From Curvularia sp. ZM96 (lineage: Eukaryota; Ascomycota; Dothideomycetes; Pleosporales; Pleosporaceae): a stretch of DNA of 64,000 bases. Position 1 is the stretch's first letter. The number at the start of each line of letters is the position of its first letter. The notes under the pieces were generated by a model. It worked only from the letters and a program-made list of their open reading frames with translations. It was not told the DNA's origin and did not search any database. A program made the translations under genes and the position numbers. The stretch is from NCBI GenBank assembly GCA_022457065.1, contig JAJGBQ010000006.1, positions 1,922,001 to 1,986,000 of the forward strand, in the 5' to 3' direction. Shown here piece after piece: positions 1 to 9,320 of the stretch.

Positions 1-217
1 TGCCTAGGTATCGAACTGCCTAGCGGTTTCTGGGGTATAGCCGTGGTAAAAGGCTTATTTCAATAGCCTCTTGCAGAACACCATTGCCTAGAACGTACGC
101 TACGGTTGGTAAATTGCGGCCCTGGCGACATCCGGGTTGCCGGTGCTGTATAAGAAGGCCGGTATGCACGAGGGCGATACTGCAGCTGTCGGTCAAGCCT
201 CTTCCCTGACATTCAAG

Positions 218-2299
218 ATGACTGTACTAGCCACTATCGTTGCTGCAGCTGCAGCTGGCTTGGCAGCTGTCTCTCAAGCTTCCCCAGTAGCGGAGTCGAG
301 CGCTGTCGCCGGTGTCTCGAATGCAAAGTCCTCGTTGACTTTGATCTACCAGAACAATCTCAATGGATCAGACGACAAGAACCACATCGGCGCCATCATC
401 CTCGACCCTGTTCCTCAGGCCAGCGCCGCAGCAGCCTGCGCTTCCTTGAACGAGAAGCTCATCACTCGAGCAGCTCTTGAGCAGCACCAGGACGACTTTA
501 ATGATGCCCTCTCCTACCAGGACTACGCCAAATACAGCGACTCTGAGCAGGGCTATCACATCGACAACGGCGTCGTCTCAGTGGGTAACCACGTGAGTTA
601 TTCGTCATCTCCGGAGCGTCGCAAACAGCTGCCAGTCTTGTGCACGCAATCCTTCAACAACGGCTCGCGAAATGCTGGGTTCGTTGAGGGTAGCAGTGTC
701 TCCGTAGCATCTGGTGGAAACACGTTCGTTGGCTACCGCAACCAAAAGTCGTTCCGATTTCTGGGAATTCCATATGCCGACAAACCCGAGCGCTTTCAGT
801 ACTCGTCCATCTACTCCAAGAAGGGCCAGACTATCCAAGCAACCAGCCACGGTTCTCAATGTATCCAGGGAAGCGGCGGAAGTGAAGATTGTCTGTTTCT
901 GGGTATCCAGACGCCATACATTCCCAAGTCTGGCTCCAAGAAGAATCTCCGACCGGTACTCTTTTGGATCCACGGCGGAGGTTTCACAGGAGGTGTCGGC
1001 TCAGACCCGCTCACTGATGGTGGAAACTTGGCAAGCAAGGAAGATCTCGTCGTTGTAACCATCAACTACCGTCTCTCTACACTTGGATTCCTGGCTATTC
1101 CTGGAACGGATATCAAGGGTAACTACGGCATACAAGATCAAGTCGTGGCGCTGGACTGGGTTATTGCCAATATTGCCTCTTTTGGTGGTGATCCCAATAG
1201 AATTACCATCGCTGGTGGTTCTGCAGGCGCTGGCTCAGTGCGTGTACACCTAGGCTCACCAAAAGCAATTGGGAAATTCCAAGGTGCAATCGCCATGTCG
1301 AATTTGGGAGGAGGCGTAACCTTGGGCCTGGACGGTGACTACGGAACGACGTACTCAACCTATCTCACTATCGAGGAAAGCTACGAAAGAGCAGGCCAGC
1401 AGATCTTTGCCGCCGCGGGCTGTAACAGCACCGATGTGTCTGCTCAGATTGATTGTCTCAAGCAAGTCGATGCGGCAAAAATAGTCAACTTCAACACAGT
1501 CGCTCGCTACGTCGTTCAGGATGGAACTTACGTCGATACGTCCAATCTCATCCTCACAACCCGCAACGCTAGCACTGCACACATTCCCGTCATGTTTGGC
1601 ATCACCCGCGACGACGGAGCCTCCTTTTCTACCTACCCCAAGACGCCCATCTCAAACCACAGTGAAGGCCTTCAGGTAGCCCTTGGCATCAACAGCACAT
1701 GGTCTCAGCGCATCATTGACTCTGGTCTCTTCCCACTGATCAATACTGGCAACCTTACACTCGACTCGTTCAACGTCTCCCAACGCATCGCCACAGACAA
1801 AACATTCCGCTGCGCCGACCAATCCACCGTCTACTCAGCCGCCCGCTCGCGTGCCTTCTCGAAATCCTACTTCTACCAATTCGAGCGCACTATCGGCGGC
1901 TACGATCCCAACAACCTCGGTGGTCCTGCTAACAACAACCCCGAGAACCCTTACTTCCGTCTCCATGGCTCAGAAACAGACTGGATGTTCGGCACATTGA
2001 CTACGATTCGTGAACCCAAGGATCTGTGGAGCGAGCAGCTTACCACGGGTTACTTTGCCTCATTCATCAGAAACGGTGACCCGAACCCAAGCCTTGGGTA
2101 CTTGGACGTGAGGGGCTATGAGAGGGAGGTCGAAGGCGCGAAGAAGTTTGGCCCCTGGAAACAGGTCGATGCCACGGCTCAGAGCGGTGATGAAATCAGG
2201 TTCTTGGACTGGCCAAGTAAGAGCGTGGGATACCAAGATGTGGAGCAGTGTGCTTGGTTGGGATATCCTCTCGACTATTATCTCAAGGGCGGGATCTAG
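218..2299 (+). CDS. Secreted type-B carboxylesterase/lipase
   Basis: Extracellular carboxylic ester hydrolase of the alpha/beta-hydrolase fold (COesterase, cholinesterase/lipase type B). I start at 218, not the in-frame ATG at 137, because the Met at 218 opens a signal peptide (MTVLATIVAAAAAGLAAVSQ), giving 693 aa. About 150 residues precede the catalytic fold. The oxyanion motif HGGGF is at about 252-256 and EDCLFL lies just upstream. The nucleophile elbow is GGSAG with Ser335 (GESAG in many relatives). The acid is probably Asp466 in TRDDG, where cholinesterases have Glu, and the base is His583 in RLHGSETDW. The gene has no intron and ends tail-to-tail, 79 bp from the next gene. The physiological substrate cannot be read from sequence. 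Confidence 0.9.
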   Translation: MTVLATIVAAAAAGLAAVSQASPVAESSAVAGVSNAKSSLTLIYQNNLNGSDDKNHIGAIILDPVPQASAAAACASLNEKLITRAALEQHQDDFNDALSYQDYAKYSDSEQGYHIDNGVVSVGNHVSYSSSPERRKQLPVLCTQSFNNGSRNAGFVEGSSVSVASGGNTFVGYRNQKSFRFLGIPYADKPERFQYSSIYSKKGQTIQATSHGSQCIQGSGGSEDCLFLGIQTPYIPKSGSKKNLRPVLFWIHGGGFTGGVGSDPLTDGGNLASKEDLVVVTINYRLSTLGFLAIPGTDIKGNYGIQDQVVALDWVIANIASFGGDPNRITIAGGSAGAGSVRVHLGSPKAIGKFQGAIAMSNLGGGVTLGLDGDYGTTYSTYLTIEESYERAGQQIFAAAGCNSTDVSAQIDCLKQVDAAKIVNFNTVARYVVQDGTYVDTSNLILTTRNASTAHIPVMFGITRDDGASFSTYPKTPISNHSEGLQVALGINSTWSQRIIDSGLFPLINTGNLTLDSFNVSQRIATDKTFRCADQSTVYSAARSRAFSKSYFYQFERTIGGYDPNNLGGPANNNPENPYFRLHGSETDWMFGTLTTIREPKDLWSEQLTTGYFASFIRNGDPNPSLGYLDVRGYEREVEGAKKFGPWKQVDATAQSGDEIRFLDWPSKSVGYQDVEQCAWLGYPLDYYLKGGI

Positions 2300-2378
2300 A
2301 TTCAAATATACATATAGATAGATATACACATACGTGAACACGGGCATACATACCAAGTCATTCTTCCCCCAACCGCAC

Positions 2379-3605
2379 TCACCAATCCGTCCTCTTACTA
2401 TAATAAAAATTATTAAACACCTTGGTCAACAAATGCTCCCCATACGTGCTCCCCTCATGAATCCTCTTGCCTCCCGTCCTCTGCACACACTTCTCCAGCG
2501 GCCTGACCATCGCCTCGAAATTCGGCTCGTAGAAGAACGGCACGCTGATCCTATACCTGTCCCCTCCACGATGGATAACGCGATGCAGCGTACTTTTCCA
2601 AAGCCCATTCGTCCACCGCTCAATCATATCCCCGATATTCACGACAAATGCGCCGCGCACAGGGTCGGCATTCAGCCATGTACCGTCTTTGAGCTGTACT
2701 TGGAGTGCGTTGCGCGTGTCGTCTGTTAGGAGGAGGGTAACGCACCCGTAGTCTGTGTGTGCGCCGCAGGATAACTGCGAGATGAGTGTTTCATCCTCCT
2801 CTGTCGAAGTAGATGTAGAAGACAAAGAAGAAGGAGAAGTATCAGGTAAAGGCGGATACCCAATCATACGCATAACCCAAAACGACTCGTCGCAATTCCT
2901 CTTGAAAACCTCTTCATCCTCTGCCTCCGGACCGGTGGTACTCGCAGGCCCCAATTCCAGCGCCACACCCATTGCACTCACCAGCGCCTCGCCCACCCGC
3001 ATAACTCGTTCAATATACGCTTCGTACACAGGCTTCAAGTCTTCCGGCCGCTCAGGCCAAAGATTAGTTCCCTGGAGACTCTTAACGCTACCTGGCGGGC
3101 CGTCTCCAGGCTCTCTTTTATCGGCCGGCCACTCACGATACCAATCAATCGCTTCTTGCATATCCTGCAGCCCAACGCTGTCTTCATCGTCGCCTAGGCC
3201 TTGGTACCCGCGTGCGCCGTCACCGCCCTGAGCGCTGCCGGCATCAAATCGCTGGACCTTGTTTTTCTCTTCTAGTTGCAGGGCGAAGAATTCGCGTGCG
3301 AGGCGGATGACCTCGTCGAGTTGGGAGGTGGGGATCCCGTGACCGGTTAGGTAGAAGAAGCCGTAGTTTATGCATGCAGCATTGATGGCTTTGGCGGTTG
3401 TGGAGCGGGCCTCGGGGGAGCCATGGGGGTCCATAAAGGCCGAAATATCTATCATGGGTAGTCCGTCCTGCTGCGCTGCAGCGATGGGCTGGTCGTATCG
3501 TGATCCTTTGCCGGGTGTGGGGTTTAATTTCCTATAAGGCTCTGATGAACCGCCATTGTATTGTTTTTGTCGCAGTCTAAGTAGTGCTGCTTCGATATCA
3601 GACAT
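2379..3605 (-). CDS. 2-oxoglutarate/Fe(II)-dependent dioxygenase (isopenicillin N synthase-like)
   Basis: Intronless 408-aa non-haem iron oxygenase. The N-terminal DIOX_N region (LPMIDISAF, INYGFFYLTGHGIP) is followed by the double-stranded beta-helix. The iron ligands are visible: H283 and D285 in CGAHTDYGCVT and H341 in STLHRVIHRGG. The 2-oxoglutarate-binding RxS pair is R352/S354 in YRISVPFF. Family members hydroxylate or desaturate small molecules in primary or secondary metabolism. No biosynthetic cluster genes lie beside it, so the substrate is unknown. All catalytic positions are intact, so it should be active. It faces the esterase tail-to-tail. Confidence 0.92.
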   Translation of the reverse strand: MSDIEAALLRLRQKQYNGGSSEPYRKLNPTPGKGSRYDQPIAAAQQDGLPMIDISAFMDPHGSPEARSTTAKAINAACINYGFFYLTGHGIPTSQLDEVIRLAREFFALQLEEKNKVQRFDAGSAQGGDGARGYQGLGDDEDSVGLQDMQEAIDWYREWPADKREPGDGPPGSVKSLQGTNLWPERPEDLKPVYEAYIERVMRVGEALVSAMGVALELGPASTTGPEAEDEEVFKRNCDESFWVMRMIGYPPLPDTSPSSLSSTSTSTEEDETLISQLSCGAHTDYGCVTLLLTDDTRNALQVQLKDGTWLNADPVRGAFVVNIGDMIERWTNGLWKSTLHRVIHRGGDRYRISVPFFYEPNFEAMVRPLEKCVQRTGGKRIHEGSTYGEHLLTKVFNNFYYSKRTDW

Positions 3606-4118
3606 GGAGGGCTTCTTTTAAACCAAATGCAATTCCTCGGTATGATGGTGGCCTTGACAGCGAGACAAGTGGACCCGCTATTGAGAGAAGACAATTGACT
3701 TTCTGCAAATATGTATAGAGACTAACAGCATGGATGTCTCAAAGTAACGTAAGTGCTAGAGTAGCGTGGTTCTATGACCCTGGTGTGGTGTAACTGAGCA
3801 ATCTCTCCCAAAGTATGACAAGAAAGTTGGTGTTGGAAAAACGATGAATGTTCGACCGGCGATTCCCTGTTGAGGCTAGACGCGGCAGAACATCTTTCAT
3901 GTGGTACTCAACACACACTATGAACCCCATCACATGTGCACATTATTGGTCTCTTCTTGGTTTCAGAGTATCCGATTAAGATCTCCGTACGTGTCGAATT
4001 TTTGCTATTTCTTAATACTACTACCCATGCTGTATTCCCCAATCATCTACTGAGAAGGCCTATATCGTCGTTCTTCCATTATATTGATTCATTGCGCATC
4101 GTCACAAGTTATGTCAAT
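3606..4118. other. Intergenic region, no gene seen
   Basis: Holds the 5' flank of the dioxygenase and the 3' flank of the GDP-mannose pyrophosphorylase gene, both on the minus strand. No ORF with coding character or structural RNA recognised. Confidence 0.6.
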
Positions 4119-5610
4119 TTACATGATGACCTCGTTAGCAACATCCTGGCAAAAAATTAGTCAAGTCCACAGCTTATTCATAATTGTACGACTTACCCTC
4201 TTCAATTCCTTGTATGGCAGACAGACGCAGTTCTGCACGCGGACCTCATCGGCAACAACACAGTCCTTACCAAGGATAGTGATGCTCTGGACCTTGACGC
4301 CGTTCTTGATGACGCTGGTGGTGTGGCTAGTGACGGGCGTGGGTGTACCCTCAACGCGAGCCCAGGCGCCGACCTTGCTGTGCCAGCCAACGATGGTGTA
4401 CATCACACATGCGTCGTGCTTGATCTCAGAGTCCTCAAGCACAATGGACTCTTTTACACGCACACCAGCACCGATGACGACGCGGGCGCCAATCGAGACG
4501 TTAGGTCCGATCTTGGCAGTTGGGTCGATCTGCGCAGAGGGGTGGATGTAGACAGGGGGCAGAATGTTGGCAGAAGGAGCAGCAAGCTCTTCCGATCCCG
4601 CCTGGAACTCCTTCAGGAGGTAGAGAGCATTAGCGGGGACGGCGGAACCAGCAGTCTTGATCTGACGCCAAAAGTCCTTTGTCTCAAGGACGAAGAATTG
4701 CCTGCTGTCGGCAATATCTGACAGGACATCCTGCTCGAGACGGATGACAGCATTCTCCTTGTTGTCGTCGTCATCTTCGTTCTGGTAGAAGGAGGACTCG
4801 AGGTTCTCGTTGGAGGGGTAAGACAACAGCCGTGGGCGCTCGGTCCGTCGCTTGATGGCGCTGCGGATGGCAGGGAAGATGCACTCGGTGGCGAAGAGGT
4901 AGATTCCGCAGTTGATAAGGTTGGAGATTTGCGACTCGGGCTTCTCGACGTAATGCAGCACACGCTTGGTGTGCGTATCCGAAACGATGCAACCAAAGTT
5001 GGACGCAGCCTCGTTTGCGACCCTCGTGCCCAGCATGACGGCTTCGGCGTCCTTGTCCTCGAACAGCTTCAGCATCTCGACCAAGGGGAAGGACGAGCAG
5101 ACATCTGCATTGAGAACAAACAGCTTCTCTGGCTTGCCCTTCAATATGACATCACGGAAGTGGTAGAGACCTCCAGCCGTGCCCAATGCTTGGTATTCGC
5201 GGAGGTACTTAACGCTCAGATGCGGCCAGCTGGTTGACACGGTGTTGATGAAGGGCTGGAAGACGGACTCCTCATAGTATCCAACAATAAAGACCTCCTT
5301 GATCTCTGGGACGTTTGTAATGGCGCGGAAGCAGTGCTCGATTATGGGGTGGCCGGCGACGGGGAAGAGCGGCTGTTGGATCATCAGCGGGGTGCGCGGG
5401 CCATGGAGGGGGCAAGACAGCGTACCTTGGGCAACTCCATAGACAGAGGCCTGAAGCGGGTGCCTCGAGAAGGTCCTCCGACCTGCGCGTGTAAGCAAAC
5501 ATGGCTGCGATAGTTGGGTGTCGGGCAGTATGTACAAGGATGACGGCCTTGGTGGAGCCACCAGAGGGCGATTTGGACCTCATGGCGAGGGAGGGCGGCT
5601 GCAGACTCAT
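4119..5610 (-). CDS. GDP-mannose pyrophosphorylase, alpha-type subunit (GMPPA-like)
   Basis: Four exons (5610-5536, 5482-5426, 5372-4197, 4145-4119) give 444 aa. Splicing of exons 1-3 rebuilds the nucleotidyltransferase signature KAVILVGGPSRGTRFRPL followed by KPLFPVAGHPIIEH. Without these introns the N-terminus is scrambled. The last exon adds only DVANEVIM. The order is a nucleotidyltransferase domain (about 20-260) followed by a left-handed beta-helix of hexapeptide repeats (about 320-430: IDPTAKIGPNVSIGARVVIG). The GGPxxGTRFRPL form and the insertion with a DDDDNKEN tract resemble the alpha/regulatory branch rather than catalytic Psa1/Mpg1. The expected role is in the cytosolic GDP-mannose supply for glycosylation and cell-wall mannan. 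A second upstream ATG choice exists (residue 10 at 5583). Confidence 0.9.
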
Positions 5611-6138
5611 CTTGGCGTGTTGGTGAGTGTGCGATTTCTGGTCAAGAGATTGACAAGTCTACACAAAATCCAGAGACAGAGGAGGCGTGGTGCTGGAGCA
5701 ATTGCGAATCTGGCCTTGTTCAGGAACCGCTGGTGGACCCTGAGATTCGCCCACGTTAGCGGTGAGCTGTGCGGGCGAATCAGTGAGAGGCCGCCTCGTG
5801 TCAGGTGCATCTCAACTGCACCCCTTTCGTACACGACCGACTATTCTTAGCTAGTGACAACAAATCTGTCCGCCATGATGCTTTGTAGGCTTGTCTAGCG
5901 CGCACCACTGCAGGACTTTGCGTTGTTTTTACCACATCATTCTAACGAGTTCTGGCTGCGATGAACGCTGGATACGATGACAGAGTTTACTATACATAAG
6001 GTTTTGACTATACTTGATATAGTAATACCGTAAGCATCTCCATCATCTCTTCATGCTACACGAGATGCGTGTGGTTACTAGGCTGCTTGCCAAAGCAAAC
6101 AACTTTTCTCATCCAGACGCAGATCAATGCGAATGCCC
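5611..6138. other. Intergenic region, no gene seen
   Basis: 5' flank of the pyrophosphorylase gene and 3' flank of the NOT4 locus. Short ORFs here overlap on both strands without coding character. Confidence 0.55.
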
Positions 6139-8762
6139 TCATTTCGCGGCACCCAGCGCCAGTTTCCTGTTCTTCTTGATCAGGGCTGACAGCTTCTTCT
6201 CCAAGACATCATGCTCTTTTCGTGCCGCCTGCATTGCCTGTTCCGCCTCCTCCATGGTCAACACACTGCCTCGTCCTCTCCTCGTGTTGCCACTATAGCC
6301 ACCCATGCCGGCCGTGGTTTCGATTGCATTCATCAGACCCTGCATGTCTAGACCTCCTCCACCGTTACCGAGCGTGATGTTTCCATTGCTGTCGAGACCA
6401 AACTCGTGTGTCGATTGGTAGCCTAGACCAGCTCCAACAAGCGCTTCAAGACCCTGGACGAAGACGCCGCCTAGTTTGTCAGCGGCCATGAATCCCATGC
6501 CATCAATCTCCGTACTTCCCACTGCACCACCCTCGACGACCGCCTTTGCTGCCTTGGCAAATTTGTTTGCCGTGACAGAAATGTTCGCCGTTCCCGCACC
6601 CGGCGGACCACCTACCGCAGCCATCTCAGGGCGTGGCTGGTTCGGTGGGGGATTGTCTGTGCGCGGAAGGACGTATTGATTCAGATAGCCACCGGCATCT
6701 GCTGGTGTCTGCTGTTGCTGTGAGGCTGGAACCTGTGGAACTGATGCATCTTGACCCTGTACTGGTGGTAGAGGAAGGTTTGTCGAGCCTAGTAATCCAG
6801 ATGAGCCATCGAGTCTCGGCATCTGCTGCCCGTCGTTGGTGTTTAGCTTCTTGCCTGCTTCCTTGAGTGCCGTAGCAATGGCTGGGAGAACGTCATTGGT
6901 CTGTCCAGCCAGACCGTGGCCGTGTGGCGTCTGCTTCCGAGCGTGGAAGCGAGCATGGCCCTTGAGTTCATCAATACGCTTTTCAAGCTCAAGTGCTTTC
7001 GCCTCCAACTCTTCACTGAGTCCCCAGAAGAACTTCCCGCCAGGTGTAATCAGGGTTCTAGAATCGGATTTTCCGTCCTGGCTGTTAAGCCGCAGCGGTT
7101 TCTTCTTAGCCAAACTTTCAAGATCAGCCTCCGAGAAGTGTAGTTTCAAATCTGGCGGTGCAACCGCACTACCAGGCTGGGTGTTGCGAGATGTGTGCGT
7201 AAGCGAAGATGACAGGGGCTTGAAGAATTCAAGGTTGGATGCAATCAATTCACCCGTACGTTGCAGGTCAGCCATTATAGACTGTGCAGTGTATTCGCGC
7301 TTTTCCTTTGCATCCTCACGATCCGGTTCTGGTTCAGGCGTAACAGCAGCCGAAGCCTTTACTGGAGAAGTCTTCTGAGCGGTGGCAACTGGCACTTCAC
7401 CATGCTCCTCCTCAACCGTAGCAGGCTTTGGTGAAGCTGGTCGACTCTTGGCAGCTGCTGTGACGGGCTTAGGATTACTCGATGGCTTCTTTGCCTTCTT
7501 CTTACGACCAACGATGGGAGCTTGTACGACTTCGACATCCGACTTTTCTTCCATCTGCTCCTCTTCTATTTGCTTCTTACGTTCTTGTCGATCTTTCTTG
7601 GCCTGTGATTTGGTCTTCTTCCTTACAGGAGCAGTTCCGACCTTTCCGGTAACCGGGGGAGGTGAGTTTGCCCGGGAGAAAGACGTGGAGGTGATTGAAG
7701 CTGTGTCTGATATCAATTCACTCACAGGAGTGCCTGGTAGGTTCACAGAGGCAATACTTGCCTGCCTGGATCTGAGCTTGTCAACAGTCGGTATCTGGGG
7801 TAGTGACGGCGCTGTCGTCGCAGACAAGGGTGGCGGGACTTCAGTTTTTGGAGTCGCAACGACACGTAGAGTCCTTGGCGGTCCCGCACGCTTGATTGGC
7901 GATCTAGTTGCTACTGCAGCAGGACTTGGAGGTACAGAACTGGTTGCTGGGGCTTGAACTGTGCGATCATTCTTCGTCTGCGTATCTGGTTTTCCTGGCC
8001 ATGCACCTGGGGACCCTCCATCTGTTGGTAACTTGGTCGCTGCTACGATGTCCAGCTTGCCTGGAGGCTGTCGCTTGGTTGATGATACCGGAGTTACAAC
8101 GGCGCCTGGTGTCTGTGCGGGCTCCTTTGACGGTTCTTTCTTGGGAGTTGTCTGTACCTGAGATTGATTCTTCTTGGAAGCATTCTTCGTCTTTGGTGTA
8201 TCTTTCGTAGCCGTCTCCGCGGTTGACTTTCTCGCCCCCGGCGTAGCCACGGGCGTTTCTGCTTCTCCCTTGACTTTCCGAGAAGCCTCTCTGGGTGTTG
8301 GCTCCGTGGGAGTCTGCGGGACGGCCACAGCTTCCTTGGGTGCCGAAACTCTTGAAGGCGTCGCGGGTTGAGAACTAGGCACAGGAGCTGCCGCAGGGGT
8401 CGCCGCAGGCGTTGTTGTCTCGGCAGCATCACCCTTTTGCTTGCCTTTGGCACCTTTACCGGGTGTCGATGTTCGGATTGGCGTAGCAGGTAAAACAGGT
8501 ACAGCTGGCGTAATATTCGAAGATGTAGTCCGGGACATTGATCGAGATGCAGGTTGATCACGAGAATCTTCAGCAAACGGCTTGGGTACAACCGGCGCTG
8601 TGAAACCAGGTGGGATGGTTGGAGTGGATCGACGAGGGTATCCGAGAAAATGGCTGCTCATCGCGGTCATTGGCATGCCTCGAATGAGCTCATTGTCGCT
8701 GTCGTTCACGAGAGCATCGACATTGATGGATGCTTGCTCTTCTGCATTAAGAGGTACATCAT
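6139..8762 (-). CDS. Probable alternative long 3' exon of NOT4 (or a separate gene)
   Basis: An open frame of about 874 codons begins exactly at a good acceptor (branch-like CTGAC, then TTTGTAG, exon from 8762) with the phase-1 start DVPLNAEEQASINVD. It therefore must be spliced from upstream, and the only upstream coding sequence is NOT4. A consensus donor GTGAGT at 9652-9647 inside the last NOT4 exon has matching phase. Joining them gives 4851 nt, a 1616-aa protein with no stop. The segment is Pro/Ser/Thr/Ala-rich and disordered, with a Lys-rich KKxK stretch. It ends in a likely coiled coil (EEAEQAMQAARKEHDVLEKK, then Lys/Arg-rich). The first in-frame ATG (8676) would serve if it were an independent gene. 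I favour the spliced model, which needs a 890-bp intron, long for this window. Confidence 0.6.
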
Positions 8763-9320
8763 CTACAAAGAGATGTCAGCATAGTCCTCTTGCGTGAATC
8801 AAAACGTGCGCAAGGGTGGAAATGGGCTTGGTGACCACGGCGGCCACTGGACAACGGTCAGAGAAGTGCTGGCAAAACATTTAATGTACATCAAGCTGCA
8901 AAGGTAGTCTCTCGAGCATCTTCGTCACATAAAGGGCAAATAAAAATAAGGCAGCCATCTCTCTATTAGAAAGTAAGCATGCCGACTTGATCGCGGCAGA
9001 AGGGGTAGTTACGTACATGCGATGACCATGACGAAGACGACGAGAGAAGCTGACCTTTGCATCGGCAGGACAGTGAAAACCACCCAGGCATGAATAAAAA
9101 TAAGACAGGAAAAGATGAAAAGCGTCAAAATGCCGTGAAGGTGTGGCAGTTTAGCCCAATCATAACGCCAGGCATCTCAGTGTCAGAGCACCGAATGTGT
9201 GCCGATGCAGTCGCCGTAAAAACCGAAACGCCATGCAGCCACCGTTGCAACAAGTACTAAGACACAATGTCTGGCCAATAGACCGACCAAAATGTAGAAG
9301 AAAAAGACAATAAAAAACTA
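8763..9320. other. Intron or intergenic DNA behind the short NOT4 end
   Basis: Lies between the TAG of the short NOT4 frame (9321) and the acceptor of the long 3' exon. I found no credible first exon here that could start the downstream ORF. The branch and acceptor are at about 8780-8763. Confidence 0.5.

Noticed and set aside
137..217. Upstream in-frame ATG of the esterase
   Set aside because: The extension is hydrophilic and would bury the clear signal peptide that starts at 218.
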